DNA from: Variovorax boronicumulans NBRC 103145
GTDB taxonomy: Bacteria; Pseudomonadota; Gammaproteobacteria; Burkholderiales; Burkholderiaceae_C
Assembly: GCF_001591345.1 (NCBI RefSeq)
Contig: NZ_BCUS01000015.1
Coordinates: 1-64,000 of the forward strand
Direction: 5' to 3'
DNA: 64,000 nucleotides
Shown here: in pieces, positions 1 through 9,295 of the stretch
How positions within the stretch are numbered: position 1 is the stretch's first letter
Layout: every line of letters begins with the position of its first letter
Notes under the pieces: generated by a model
The model's database searches: none
Seen by the model: only the letters and a program-made list of their open reading frames with translations
Told to the model about the DNA's origin: nothing
Made by a program: the position numbers and the translations under genes

Positions 1-240
1 ACAGGCGTGTCTGAGTCTTCTTGAAGAGCGGACATGATGGTTTCCATCATCTGGAACTTCTCGTCGGCGGCGACCGCACTGGTCGGCTCGTCTAGCAGCA
101 GCAGCTTGGGCCGGACTGTCAGCGCCATCGCGATGTCCAGCAGCTTGCGCACGCCACCCGGCAGTTCGCTGACACGCCGGTCGCGGTGCTCCAACAACCG
201 GAACCCGCCTGCGAGCCCGCGCAGATGCGCCCACGTCTGA
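1..240 (-). pseudogene. Truncated branched-chain amino acid-type ABC ATPase fragment (LivG/LivF-like)
   Basis: Reading leftward off the window edge, one minus-strand frame gives an ABC signature-like stretch (ELPGGVRKLLDIAMAL), then a clear Walker B with D-loop ([11 protein letters not shown]) and a helix typical of LivG/LivF ATPases. The frame meets a stop near 281 and no Walker A region or start is visible upstream. A second open frame covers 119-382 in a different register, which suggests a frameshift or an old 5' truncation. The 3' end lies outside the window, so a decayed gene and a sequencing frameshift cannot be separated. The Walker B assignment is direct; the subfamily is inferred. 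Confidence 0.55.
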
Positions 241-382
241 TCGGGACGGCTGGGTCCAGCTTGCGTGCGAGCACCCTCGCTTCATCGACCGATGCCACGA
301 CATCACCGGGCAAACCGTTCGCGACGAGCGCCGCTGGCCACCCGCACTCGACGACATTCAGTGAAGCACGGTCCACATGCAC

Positions 383-663
383 CGTACCAGCCGGGGCTGC
401 GCGTGTGCATGTCCACCCCTGGGCCCGCCTCGCATCGGCGCCCTTGTTCGCACTCCCCGCACTCCTCCCACTCCGAACGCCCGACCTGGGTCGCTTTGGG
501 CGGTCATGGGTGCTAACCCCGATTCCATTTTCCTAAAGTCTAAATAATAATCGTATATCGATTAACAAGAGTGCATTGCAATTACTGGCCTGTTAATTGC
601 TCAGGTCAGGCCGAGGCGTCCTTGGACGTCCTTCGATCCCTCAAACAGTGCAAAGGACCCGAA
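383..663. other. Gene-free upstream region of the flavin dehydrogenase operon
   Basis: No convincing gene lies here. The 540-600 part is clearly AT-richer than its surroundings and carries a 17-bp palindrome (548-564), as expected for the control region of the operon starting at 664. The open frame of the dehydrogenase extends to a GTG at 571, but that extension runs through this AT-rich DNA and lacks a ribosome binding site. Confidence 0.5.
548..564. promoter_or_regulatory. Palindrome TAATCG-TATAT-CGATTA, candidate operator
   Basis: Perfect 6-bp arms flank a TATAT spacer about 100 bp upstream of the dehydrogenase start. The core TCGTATAT recurs in the iterated repeats at 14676-14708. Size and symmetry suit a dimeric GntR- or IclR-type regulator; the binding protein is not known. 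Confidence 0.4.
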
Positions 664-2085
664 ATGAAGCTCGTTGACGCGCTGATAGAACTGCTCGGCC
701 GGGACGCCGTGCTCCAGGATGAAGCAGACACGGCAGGCTTCACGCAGGATTGGCGCGACCGCTATCGCGGGGCCGCCTCCTGCGTCGTGTTGCCGTCTTC
801 GACCGCGCAGGTCGCCGCCGTGGTGCGCCTGTGCGCGCAGCACCGTACCGCCGTGCTGCCCCAAGGCGGCAACACCAGCCTGTGCGGCGGCGCCGTACCG
901 GACGAGGCGCAGGCCCTGCCGGTGATCGTGTCGCTCAACCGCATGCGCAAGGTGCGCTCGATCGATGCGGCCAACAACTCCATGGTCGTGGAAGCTGGCT
1001 GCGTGCTCGCCGCAGTCCAGCAAGCGGCTGTGGAAGTCCAGCGCCTCTACCCGGTCAGCCTGGGCGCCGAGGGCTCCTGCCAGATCGGCGGCACCATCGC
1101 CACCAACGCCGGAGGCACGGGTGTACTGCGTTGGGGCGGCACGCGAGACAACGTGCTCGGGCTGGAAGTCGTGCTTCCCGACGGCACGGTCTGGGACGGC
1201 CTGTATGCGCTGCGCAAGAACAACACCGGGATCGACCTCAAGCACCTGTTCATCGGCGCGGAAGGCACGATGGGCATCATCACCGCCGCCGCCCTGAAGC
1301 TGCACCCGCTGCCGACGAGCCATGCGATGGCATGGTTCGCGCCGACCGATCCGCAGGCCGCCGTCGAGGTCCTGGGCCTGTTCCAGGCGCGCTGCGGCTC
1401 GCAACTCTCGGCGTTCGAGATGATCGATGCGCACCAGTTGAACCTGGTACTCACCCATGTGCCGGGGCGTCGCAATCCGCTCCCGTCACCCCACCCCTGG
1501 CATGTGCTGGTCGAGCTGGCCGACACCGGAGATTCGGCGGCGCTCGACCAGGTGCTCCAGGATGTCCTCGAAGACGCCAGCGAGAAGGGGCTGCTCGGCG
1601 ATGCCGTGCTGGCCACGACCGAGGCACAGCGCGCGGCCCTGTGGGAAGTGCGGCACAGCGTGTCGGAAGCCAACAAGAAGGCCGGCATGGGCCTGACCAC
1701 CGACTGCGCCGTGCCGGTATCGGCGGTGCCGGCCTTCATCGCGCAAGCCACGCAGGCGGTGCGCGCGATCGTGCCGGACATGCCGGTCGCGGTGGTCGCC
1801 CATCTGGGGGACGGGAACGCGCACTTCATTCCCTTCTATTCGTTCGCGCAATGGAACGCCTTGCCGGACCAGGAGGGCGCGGCACAGGCGGTGCGCCACG
1901 CCGTCAACGACATCGCCCACGCCCTGGGCGGCACCTTCAGCGCCGAGCACGGTGTCGGCCGCACCCAGCTGGCGGAGATGCGCAGCTACAAGCCCGCCGT
2001 CGAGTTGCGGCTGATGCATGCGATCAAGCGCGGCATCGACCCGGCGCACCTGTTCAACCCCGGCCGGCTGCTGCCGCCAGAGTGA
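664..2085 (+). CDS. FAD-binding oxidoreductase, GlcD / D-2-hydroxyglutarate dehydrogenase family
   Basis: A 473-residue flavoprotein expected to oxidise a D-2-hydroxy acid to the 2-oxo acid in the cytoplasm. The PCMH-type FAD domain shows PQGGNTSLCGG (66-76), the GSCQIGGTIATNAGG block and GAEGTMGIIT. The C-terminal substrate domain keeps the metal-site-like HLGDGN, the EHGVGR motif and the terminal NPGRLLP. The ATG at 664 was chosen because AAAGGA lies just upstream and the FAD domain begins normally; a GTG at 571 would add 31 unrelated residues. It leads an operon with an ABC importer, a DapA-like protein and an FMN 2-hydroxyacid oxidase, so the cluster carries both D- and L-type hydroxyacid oxidases. 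The exact substrate cannot be read from sequence. Confidence 0.9.
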   Translation: MKLVDALIELLGRDAVLQDEADTAGFTQDWRDRYRGAASCVVLPSSTAQVAAVVRLCAQHRTAVLPQGGNTSLCGGAVPDEAQALPVIVSLNRMRKVRSIDAANNSMVVEAGCVLAAVQQAAVEVQRLYPVSLGAEGSCQIGGTIATNAGGTGVLRWGGTRDNVLGLEVVLPDGTVWDGLYALRKNNTGIDLKHLFIGAEGTMGIITAAALKLHPLPTSHAMAWFAPTDPQAAVEVLGLFQARCGSQLSAFEMIDAHQLNLVLTHVPGRRNPLPSPHPWHVLVELADTGDSAALDQVLQDVLEDASEKGLLGDAVLATTEAQRAALWEVRHSVSEANKKAGMGLTTDCAVPVSAVPAFIAQATQAVRAIVPDMPVAVVAHLGDGNAHFIPFYSFAQWNALPDQEGAAQAVRHAVNDIAHALGGTFSAEHGVGRTQLAEMRSYKPAVELRLMHAIKRGIDPAHLFNPGRLLPPE

Positions 2086-2161
2086 ACCCCGTCCACGCCC
2101 GTTCTCTTCTCTTGCTCTTTCTCTTCTTCCTTCCGTCCATCACTCTCATCCTGGAGTTGTC

Positions 2162-3241
2162 ATGAAAACCAATCACCCCTCCTCGCGCCGCGTGGTCCTG
2201 AAGTCCGCTGCCGCCGGGCTCGTGGCCCTGGCAGCCCCCGCCATCTGGACGCCCGCACGGGCCGCCAGCAAGCGCATCGTCGTGCGCGATGACGGCGGCA
2301 TCTACACCAAGGCCTACGGGGCGGTGTTCTATCGCCCCTTCACAGAGAAGACCGGCATCGAGGTGGTGGCAGTGCAGGCCAACGCTGAGCCCACGGCCCA
2401 GATCCGCAGCATGGTGGAGACCAAGAACTACACCTGGGACATGGCAAAGATCAGCCAGCCCGCCATCCGCACCCTGACCAGCGGCAGCAAGATCTATCTG
2501 GAAAAGCACGGCTTGGAAGCCGACCCGATGGTCGCCACCATTCCGGCGCAATACATGTCGCCCTACGGCGTGGGCAACAACGTCTACTCCACCGTGCTGG
2601 CCTACCGCACCGACAAGTTCAAGGGCCGCAAGGCGCCCTCCTCGTGGGCCGACTTCTGGAACGTGAAGGACTTCCCGGGCCGCCGCGGCCTGCGCAAGCA
2701 CCCGTTCGACACCATCGAGGAAGCGCTGATGGCCGATGGCGTGCCCAACGGCCAGGTCTACCCGTGCAACCTGGACCGTGCCCTTGCCAGCCTGGACAAG
2801 GTCAAGTCGGCCGTCGACGTGTGGTGGACATCCGGCGCGCAGGTCGAGCAGATGCTGGGCAACGGCGAGGTCGACATGGTGGCCACCTGGGTCTCGCGCG
2901 CGCAATCGGCCATTGCCAATGGCGCACCGGTCTCGATCGTCTGGAACCAGAACCTGTGGGGCTGCGACAGCTGGTCGATCCTGGCTGGCTCGCCCAACGC
3001 CGACGCCTGCCGCGAATTCATCAAGTTCGCCTCCGACCCCAAGCGCATGGCCGCGCTCACCGAGTACTTTCCGGCCGGCATGACTCAGCCCGCCGCCTTC
3101 AGTTTCGTCAAGCCGGAACTGGCAAAGGGCTGCCCCACGCACCCGGACAACATCAAGAACGGCCTGCAGATCGATGCCCGCTACTGGCAGGAGAACCAGG
3201 CGCAGGTGCTGGAGAAGTTCAACGCCTGGATTCTCAAGTAA
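2162..3241 (+). CDS. Extracellular solute-binding protein, polyamine/PotD-like ABC importer
   Basis: 359 residues, with an N-terminal twin-arginine-like leader (SSRRVVLKSAAAG, then a hydrophobic stretch ending at ARA), so export to the periplasm is likely through Tat. The mature part has the layout of class-D binding proteins for polyamines, iron or opine-like organic acids, including SSWADFWNVKDFPGRRGLRK and a C-terminal hinge segment rich in aromatics. The ATG at 2162 follows GGAG at suitable spacing. It sits between the dehydrogenase and the ATPase/permease genes of the same importer and supplies its specificity. The family is secure; the ligand is unknown, and the neighbouring oxidases suggest a hydroxy- or keto-acid derivative rather than a polyamine. 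Confidence 0.88.
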   Translation: MKTNHPSSRRVVLKSAAAGLVALAAPAIWTPARAASKRIVVRDDGGIYTKAYGAVFYRPFTEKTGIEVVAVQANAEPTAQIRSMVETKNYTWDMAKISQPAIRTLTSGSKIYLEKHGLEADPMVATIPAQYMSPYGVGNNVYSTVLAYRTDKFKGRKAPSSWADFWNVKDFPGRRGLRKHPFDTIEEALMADGVPNGQVYPCNLDRALASLDKVKSAVDVWWTSGAQVEQMLGNGEVDMVATWVSRAQSAIANGAPVSIVWNQNLWGCDSWSILAGSPNADACREFIKFASDPKRMAALTEYFPAGMTQPAAFSFVKPELAKGCPTHPDNIKNGLQIDARYWQENQAQVLEKFNAWILK

Positions 3242-3284
3242 GCGCCGCTGCGCCTGCCATCCTTTACCCGCCTGCTCCTGCACC

Positions 3285-4370
3285 ATGTCCAAGACCAGTC
3301 TGAAAATTTCCGGGCTCTCCAAGCGCTACGGCGACTTCGTTGCGCTCGCACCGACGAACATCGACGTCGCCCAGGGCGAGTTCCTGACCCTGCTGGGCCC
3401 GTCGGGCTCCGGCAAGACCACCCTGCTGAGCCTGATCGCCGGCCTGGCCCAGCCCGATGAGGGACAGATGCTCATCGACGGCGTCGATGCCACGCGCAGC
3501 GCGCCGTACGAGCGCGACATCGGTATGGTGTTCCAGAACTACGCCCTGTTTCCGCACATGACGGTGGAGGACAACATCGCCTTCCCGCTGCGCATGCGCA
3601 GGCAGGAGCAGGCCTCGATCGGGCGGCGCGTGGCCGAGGCGCTGGAGATGATCCGCCTGCCGCATGTCGCCAAGCGCTATCCGCGCGAACTCTCCGGCGG
3701 TCAGCAGCAGCGCATCGCGCTGGCGCGCTGCATGGTCTACCGCCCCTCGATCATCCTGATGGACGAGCCGCTGGGTGCGCTCGACAAGAAGCTACGCGAC
3801 CAGATGCAGCTGGAGATCAAGCGCATCCACCGCGAGCTGGGCACGACCATCGTCTACGTCACGCACGACCAGGAAGAAGCGATGACGATGTCGGATCGCA
3901 TCTGCCTGATGAACGGCGGACGCATCGAACAGCTGGGCACGCCCGCCGACCTGTACTTCCGCCCGCGCACCCTGTTCGTGGCGGACTTCCTCGGCGAATC
4001 GAACCTGCTGCCTGGGACCATCGCCGAGGTCGACGCCGACGGCGTGCACGTGGCCCTGAACGGCAGCGAGATCACGGCGCGCGGCGTGTCCAACGGCACC
4101 GCACTGGCGCGCGGCCATGCGGTGCGCGTGATGGTGCGTCCCCAGAACCTGAACGTCTCCTCGGCGGCGCCTGCGCCCGGCCAACTATCGGGCCAGCTGA
4201 TCGACATCATGATCACCGGCAGCCTGACCAAGCTCTATCTGCAGGCGACGCAGCAGGCCGAACCGATCGTGGCGGCCTTCCCGACCTGCCAGTCCGCCGA
4301 GCGCTACGAGACGGGCCAGACGCTGTCGCTGCACTGGCATGCGAATGACGCCGTCGTGATCGCGGAGTGA
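3285..4370 (+). CDS. ABC transporter ATP-binding protein, PotA/FbpC type
   Basis: 361 residues. All nucleotide-binding elements are present: Walker A GPSGSGKTT (38-46), Q-loop MVFQNYALFP, signature LSGGQQQR, Walker B IILMDEPLGALD and H-loop VTHDQEEA. A C-terminal TOBE regulatory domain follows, as is usual for this 350-380-residue family. The ATG at 3285 matches the family N-terminus (MSKTSLKISGLSKRYG). The stop is 4 bp before the permease start, so translational coupling is likely. It energises import of the ligand bound by the preceding periplasmic protein. Confidence 0.93.
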   Translation: MSKTSLKISGLSKRYGDFVALAPTNIDVAQGEFLTLLGPSGSGKTTLLSLIAGLAQPDEGQMLIDGVDATRSAPYERDIGMVFQNYALFPHMTVEDNIAFPLRMRRQEQASIGRRVAEALEMIRLPHVAKRYPRELSGGQQQRIALARCMVYRPSIILMDEPLGALDKKLRDQMQLEIKRIHRELGTTIVYVTHDQEEAMTMSDRICLMNGGRIEQLGTPADLYFRPRTLFVADFLGESNLLPGTIAEVDADGVHVALNGSEITARGVSNGTALARGHAVRVMVRPQNLNVSSAAPAPGQLSGQLIDIMITGSLTKLYLQATQQAEPIVAAFPTCQSAERYETGQTLSLHWHANDAVVIAE

Positions 4371-4374
4371 TGCC

Positions 4375-6153
4375 ATGAACAACCGTGTGAAGGCGCCCGG
4401 ATTCCGCTTGGGCGCGTCGTGGCGGCAGGCCCTCATGGCCACGCCGTTGGTGCTGCTGTTGCTGGCCTTGCTGGTCTATCCGGTCGGGCAACTGCTGCTG
4501 CTGAGCATCCAGAACGACGAAGGCTTCAGCCTCGCGTCGTACCGGCAGCTGTTCGCCTCGTCGGTGTACATCAACGTGCTGCTGATCACGCTCAAGATCT
4601 CGCTGTGGACAACGCTGCTGTCCGTGGTGGCCGCCTATCCGGTGGCCTACCTCATCTCGGCATCGTCACCGAAACGCAAGGCGACGCTGCTGTTCTGGGT
4701 GCTGCTGTCGTTCTGGACCAGCTTCCTGGTGCGTGCCTTCGCCTGGGTGGTTCTGCTGGGCCGCAACGGTGTCATCAACCAGCTGCTGGTCTCCCTGGGC
4801 GTGATCGATGCGCCGGCCAACCTGCTCTACAGCGTGGGCAGCGTGCTGGTCGGCATGGTCCATGCCCTGATGCCGCTGGCGGTGCTCACCATGCTGTCGG
4901 TCATGGAGAACATCGACCGCAACCTCCCGCGCGCCGCGGCCACGCTGGGCGCGCCCCCGGGCACGGCGTTCTGGACCGTGTACTTTCCGCAGTCGCTCCC
5001 CGGCGTGGCGGCCGCGGCGATCATGGTGTTCGTGACCGCGATCGGGTTCTTCATCGTGCCCGCGCTGCTCGGGGGACGCCAGGAGACCATGATCACGCAG
5101 ATCATCATCGACCAGGTGCAGCAGACGATGAACTGGGGCTTTGCCGGTGCCATCTCGGTGCTGCTGCTGGTGGTGGTGCTGGCGGTGTTCGCGCTCTACG
5201 ACAAGCTGCTCGGCCTGTCCAGCATGACGGGCAGCGCGCCCAGCCGCACGCGCCCCGCGGCCGACTCGGTCAGCACCCGCTGGATCAAGCGCCATGGCAG
5301 CGAGCTGCTTATCGCGCTGGGCCGCGCTTGCGACCTTCTCATCAGCTGGCTGCCGCGCCGCCAAGCCCATGCAGAAGGTCCTTCGCGCGGCTGGAACCTG
5401 CTGGTCTGGGCCCTTCTGGTGTTCCTCAGCGTGCCGGCATTCCTGATGATTCCGCTGTCCTTCAGCGGGGGCTCCGGCCTGGCATGGCCACCTAAGGGCT
5501 TCTCGCTGCAGTGGTATCAGCAGATGTTCGATTCGCCGCTGTGGATGCAGTCCGTGGTGCGCTCGCTCACCGTGGCGCTGGGCGCGGGCTTCCTGTCGAT
5601 GCTGATCGGCACGCCGGCCGCCCTGTTGCTGGTGCGCGGGCAGATGCGCGGCAAGTCGGCCATGCTGGCGTTCGTGCTGTCGCCGATCATCGTGCCGCGC
5701 ATGATCATCGCCGTTGGCATGTTCTATTTCTTTGCGCGCGTCGGCCTGGTCGGCACCTGGATCGGCCTCGTGCTGGGCCACACGGTGGTGGCGGTTCCCT
5801 ATGTCGTGATGACCATGATGGCCGTGCTGCGCAACTACGACACGCGGCTCGACCTGGCAGCGCAAAGCCTGGGCGCAGGCCCGCTGGCCACGCTGCGGCA
5901 TGTGACCTTCCCGATCCTAGCGGCCGGCCTGCTGTCGTCCTTCCTGTTCGCGTTCGCCACGTCCTTCGACGAACTGACGATTTCGCTGTTCGCCTCTGGA
6001 GGCTTGAACTCGACATTGCCCAAGCAATTCTGGGACGAAGTCACGCTGCAGCTGTCACCCGTCATCGCGGCGGTCTCGACCTGCCTGTTTGTCTTCATCG
6101 CGGCGCTGATCTGGGTCGCTGACCGGCTGCGCCGCGCCAGCCTGGCGCGCTGA
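4375..6153 (+). CDS. Fused ABC importer permease (PotB-PotC-like, two BPD_transp_1 domains)
   Basis: 592 residues, about twice the usual permease length. Two permease halves, each with about six membrane segments and an EAA-type cytoplasmic loop (AAATLGAPPGTAFWTVYFPQ in the first, AAQSLGAGPLATLRHVTFP in the second), are joined by a polar linker around residues 285-340. Most PotB/PotC or FbpB1/B2 pairs are separate genes; fused versions are known in iron and some organic-acid importers. The gene is 4 bp downstream of the ATPase and completes the importer. The reading frame is continuous, so the fusion is not a sequencing join. Confidence 0.9.
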   Translation: MNNRVKAPGFRLGASWRQALMATPLVLLLLALLVYPVGQLLLLSIQNDEGFSLASYRQLFASSVYINVLLITLKISLWTTLLSVVAAYPVAYLISASSPKRKATLLFWVLLSFWTSFLVRAFAWVVLLGRNGVINQLLVSLGVIDAPANLLYSVGSVLVGMVHALMPLAVLTMLSVMENIDRNLPRAAATLGAPPGTAFWTVYFPQSLPGVAAAAIMVFVTAIGFFIVPALLGGRQETMITQIIIDQVQQTMNWGFAGAISVLLLVVVLAVFALYDKLLGLSSMTGSAPSRTRPAADSVSTRWIKRHGSELLIALGRACDLLISWLPRRQAHAEGPSRGWNLLVWALLVFLSVPAFLMIPLSFSGGSGLAWPPKGFSLQWYQQMFDSPLWMQSVVRSLTVALGAGFLSMLIGTPAALLLVRGQMRGKSAMLAFVLSPIIVPRMIIAVGMFYFFARVGLVGTWIGLVLGHTVVAVPYVVMTMMAVLRNYDTRLDLAAQSLGAGPLATLRHVTFPILAAGLLSSFLFAFATSFDELTISLFASGGLNSTLPKQFWDEVTLQLSPVIAAVSTCLFVFIAALIWVADRLRRASLAR

Positions 6154-6195
6154 ACCGGCCCCTCCTCCATCCATTCCACTTCAAAGACATTTCTC

Positions 6196-7098
6196 ATGAG
6201 CTTCATCGACGCATCCAAGCTGCGGGGCATCATTCCCGCCATCCCCACCCCCGTCAACGCGGACGACACGATCAACGAGTACGCCACCAAGGCGCTGCTG
6301 GCCCATCTGCTCGAGCAGGGCATCGACGGCGTGCTGCCGCTGGGCGGCACTGGGGAGTACGGCGCATTGGCGCGTGCCGAGCGCGTCAAGATGGCACGCC
6401 TGACGGTCGAGGCCGTGGCGGGCAAGGTGCCGGTGATCCCCGGCGTGCTCGACCCCGGGTTCCACGACGCGATGGATGCCGGCAAGGCCTTTGCCGATGT
6501 CGGCGCGGATGCGCTGCTGGTGCTGACGCCCTACTACACAAACCCCACGCAGGCCGGCATCCGTGACTACTTCCTGCGCTACGCCGACAGCTCGCCAGTG
6601 CCGATCATGATCTACGAGATTCCCTACCGCACCCGCATTGCGATTGCACCGGAAATCCTGCATGAACTGTCGCGCCACGAACGCATCATCGGCATGAAGG
6701 CGTGCAACACCGACATGTACCACTTCCTGCGCACCATCGCGGGCGTCGACGACTCCTTTGCCGTGCTCAGCGGCGAAGACACGCTGTTCCCCCTGCACGT
6801 GGCGGCCGGCGCCCGCGGCGGGATCGTCGTGACGGCCAGCCTGCTGCCGCGCGCCTGGCGCAACATCTATGACGCCGCGCGCGAGGGCCGTACCGACGAG
6901 GCGCTGTCCCTGCACCGCGACCTGATGCCGCTGATGAACCTGGCATTCGCCGAGACCAACCCGGGGCCGATGAAGTCCGTCATGGACCTGATCGGCGTGA
7001 ATGCCCCCGAGATGCTGGCGCCCCTGGTGCCGCCCGCCCCCGAACTGCAACAGGCCATGCGCGCGGAGTTGTCGCGGCAACTGGCGATCGCGCGCTGA
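6196..7098 (+). CDS. Dihydrodipicolinate synthase / N-acetylneuraminate lyase family protein
   Basis: 300 residues, the normal size for this TIM-barrel class I aldolase family. Visible active-site features are LGGTGEYGAL (the GTTGE-like loop that binds a carboxylate), the catalytic tyrosine in YEIPYRT and the Schiff-base lysine in GMKACNTD. Family members cleave or form 2-keto acids with pyruvate, or dehydrate keto-sugar acids. In this operon, between a hydroxyacid importer and hydroxyacid oxidases, a catabolic pyruvate-releasing lyase or dehydratase is more likely than lysine biosynthesis. The ATG at 6196 lies 42 bp after the permease stop. Confidence 0.87.
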   Translation: MSFIDASKLRGIIPAIPTPVNADDTINEYATKALLAHLLEQGIDGVLPLGGTGEYGALARAERVKMARLTVEAVAGKVPVIPGVLDPGFHDAMDAGKAFADVGADALLVLTPYYTNPTQAGIRDYFLRYADSSPVPIMIYEIPYRTRIAIAPEILHELSRHERIIGMKACNTDMYHFLRTIAGVDDSFAVLSGEDTLFPLHVAAGARGGIVVTASLLPRAWRNIYDAAREGRTDEALSLHRDLMPLMNLAFAETNPGPMKSVMDLIGVNAPEMLAPLVPPAPELQQAMRAELSRQLAIAR

Positions 7099-7110
7099 TC
7101 GGCAGCGGCC

Positions 7111-8277
7111 ATGGCGGCACTCGCTGCAGTACAGGACTACCGCGTGCTGGCACGCAAGCGTCTCACGCGCATCGCCGGCGACTACCTGGAGGGTGGCGCG
7201 GAAGATGGACGCACGCTGACGCGCAATCGGCGCGCTTACGACGCGCTGCTGTTCAAGCCGCGCGTGCTCACCGAAGTCAGCGCGGTGGATGCGGGCGTCG
7301 ACGTGCTCGATCAGCATCTGGCCATGCCCGCGGTGGTGGGCCCCACGGGTCTGAACGGCCTGTACTACCCGCGCGCCGAGGAGGCACTGACCGTCGCGGC
7401 ACATCGCGCCGGCTTGCCGTTCGTGCTCTCCACGGCCTCCACCTCGCTGCTGGAAGACGTGCGCCGCGCCAGCGACGGCGAGCTCTGGCTGCAGCTGTAT
7501 GTGCAACGTGACCGCAGCATCGCCCAACGCATGATGCAGCGCGCACGTGACGCCGGCTACACCACGCTGATGCTCACCGTCGACACACCCGTGCACGGTG
7601 TGCGCGATCACGACATCCGCAATGGCTTCAAGATGCCCCTGCGCATCACGCCGCGGCTGATGGCCGATGTCATGACCCACCCGCGCTGGTGCATGCGCAT
7701 GCTGCGCCAGGGCGGCTCACCGCAACTGGTGAACCTAGCACGAAGCACAGGCATGGCGGTCAACCTGGCCGCGCAGGCCGGCGCGATGAGCCGCCAGATG
7801 GACATGTCGCTGCGCTGGCAGGACATCGACTGGTTGCGCGCGCACTGGCCGGGCCGTGTGCTGGTGAAGGGCATCCTGTCGGTGGACGATGCGCTGCGCG
7901 CAAGCGCGGCGGGTGTGGATGGCATCGTGCTGTCCAACCACGGCGGTCGTCAGCTGGAAAGCGCCCCCAGTCCCCTCGAGCTGCTGCCGGCTGTGACCCA
8001 GGCGGTGGGGTCGGCATTGACGGTCATGATGGACGGCGGCATCCGTCGCGGCAGCGACATCGTCAAGGCGCGTGCCCTGGGCGCGCAGGCCGTCTTGCTC
8101 GGACGCGCGCCGCTGTACGGTCTGGCCGCGCGAGGTCCCCGCGGCGTGTCCGAAGTGCTGCAGATCCTGCGCAACGAATGCGAAACGACCCTTCGCCTGC
8201 TCGGGTGTCCCCGTGCGGCGGAACTGACGCCTTCGATCTTTCAGCCCGGATGGGAAGAACGCCTGAGAACGATCTGA
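7111..8277 (+). CDS. FMN-dependent alpha-hydroxy acid oxidase/dehydrogenase (LldD/MdlB-like)
   Basis: 388 residues, full length for the L-lactate/mandelate/glycolate oxidase family. It shows the substrate-proximal LQLYV strand, VDTPVHGVRDHDIRNGF as in mandelate/lactate dehydrogenases, a VKGI strand, and SNHGGRQLE with the catalytic histidine and substrate arginine. The phosphate-binding DGGIRRGSDI and GRAPLYG motifs of FMN sites are present. The start is 12 bp after the DapA-like gene. It would oxidise an L-2-hydroxy acid, complementing the D-type enzyme at the head of the operon. Substrate not determinable. Confidence 0.9.
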   Translation: MAALAAVQDYRVLARKRLTRIAGDYLEGGAEDGRTLTRNRRAYDALLFKPRVLTEVSAVDAGVDVLDQHLAMPAVVGPTGLNGLYYPRAEEALTVAAHRAGLPFVLSTASTSLLEDVRRASDGELWLQLYVQRDRSIAQRMMQRARDAGYTTLMLTVDTPVHGVRDHDIRNGFKMPLRITPRLMADVMTHPRWCMRMLRQGGSPQLVNLARSTGMAVNLAAQAGAMSRQMDMSLRWQDIDWLRAHWPGRVLVKGILSVDDALRASAAGVDGIVLSNHGGRQLESAPSPLELLPAVTQAVGSALTVMMDGGIRRGSDIVKARALGAQAVLLGRAPLYGLAARGPRGVSEVLQILRNECETTLRLLGCPRAAELTPSIFQPGWEERLRTI

Positions 8278-8325
8278 GGCCTGCATGCCGGAATCGCCGG
8301 CATACCTGCAGAGCGTCGCCGCTCG

Positions 8326-9165
8326 CTACTCCCCGTAGCCCGCGAACTTGGCCTTGGAGATGGAGGTGGCGGCCACCTGCACGTGCTGTGCAAGCTGCGC
8401 CTCCACCTGCTCGGTCGTCCAGCGTGTCGTCGGCACGGCGATGTTGACCGCGGCCACGGCAACTCCCCGATGATCGGTGATCGCAGCGGCAATGGAGATG
8501 TCCCCCATCACCGTCTCGTTGGTGATCACGGCATAGCCGCGCTCGGCCGCACGTTCGATGCGCGCAAGGAGCTCATCCATGCGCGTCTCGGTATAAGGCG
8601 TGATCGCCGTCAGCCGTGAGCGCTGCAAGACCTCGACGCGCTGCGACGGCTCCATGCGCGCCAGGATGGAGGTGCCCGAGGCGGTGCAGAAGGCAGGAAG
8701 CCGGCTCCCCACCGCGATGTCGACGTTGACCAGGTGCTTGCCGGGAAACCGGGCCACGAACACGATCTCGGTGTCGTCCAGTTCCTGCAGGTTGGTGGTC
8801 TCTCCGAGCGTGCGACTGATGTCCAGCAGGTACGGCGACGCCTTGTCCACCAAGGCATTGGCACGCAGGTAGTTGTAGGACAGCTGCAGCACCTTGGACG
8901 TGAGTCCATATTGACGCGTGTCGGGAATGCGGCGCAGGTAGCCGATCTTCTCCAACGTGTAGACCACGCGCTGCGTCGCACTGCGGTCGAGGTTGGACGC
9001 GCGCGCAATGTCTGCGATGGTCAGGTGACCACGCGTTCCATTGAATGCATCCAGGACATGGAAGGCCTTTTCCGTCGAGCCGATGAACAGCGACGAATGG
9101 CCGTGACGCCTGGTTTGCTGGGTTTCCGAGGGGATCTCGGGAGATGGATCCGACGGACTGGGCAT
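8326..9165 (-). CDS. IclR-family transcriptional regulator
   Basis: 279 residues with an N-terminal winged helix (about 28-90: STEKAFHVLDAF, LTIADIARASNLDRSATQRVVYTLEKIGYL) and a C-terminal effector domain (DIAVGSRLPAFCTASGTSILA, ERGYAVITNE). It is convergent with the hydroxyacid-oxidase operon and last in the minus-strand group rraA-like, prpD-like, bug. IclR proteins commonly control adjacent aromatic or organic-acid catabolism, so it probably regulates this group, the convergent operon, or both. The effector is unknown. Confidence 0.9.
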   Translation of the reverse strand: MPSPSDPSPEIPSETQQTRRHGHSSLFIGSTEKAFHVLDAFNGTRGHLTIADIARASNLDRSATQRVVYTLEKIGYLRRIPDTRQYGLTSKVLQLSYNYLRANALVDKASPYLLDISRTLGETTNLQELDDTEIVFVARFPGKHLVNVDIAVGSRLPAFCTASGTSILARMEPSQRVEVLQRSRLTAITPYTETRMDELLARIERAAERGYAVITNETVMGDISIAAAITDHRGVAVAAVNIAVPTTRWTTEQVEAQLAQHVQVAATSISKAKFAGYGE

Positions 9166-9295
9166 CTGCGCGGAAGAGCTGAAGTGGAGGAAGCGCCCCT
9201 CGGGGCCATGCGCCGTTGTTGCAACGGCGAGCCTGCCCAGTTTACCGCGTGCGCGACGCTCGAACGCACCTCATCCCTGCCCGCGCCGACCCATC

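Noticed and set aside
571-663. N-terminal extension of the flavin dehydrogenase from GTG at 571
   Set aside because: The extension crosses AT-rich promoter DNA, and the ATG at 664 has a ribosome binding site and matches the family start.
6196-7098. Housekeeping dapA
   Set aside because: Family residues fit, but the gene sits in a catabolic operon and lacks evidence for lysine biosynthesis; kept as family-level call.
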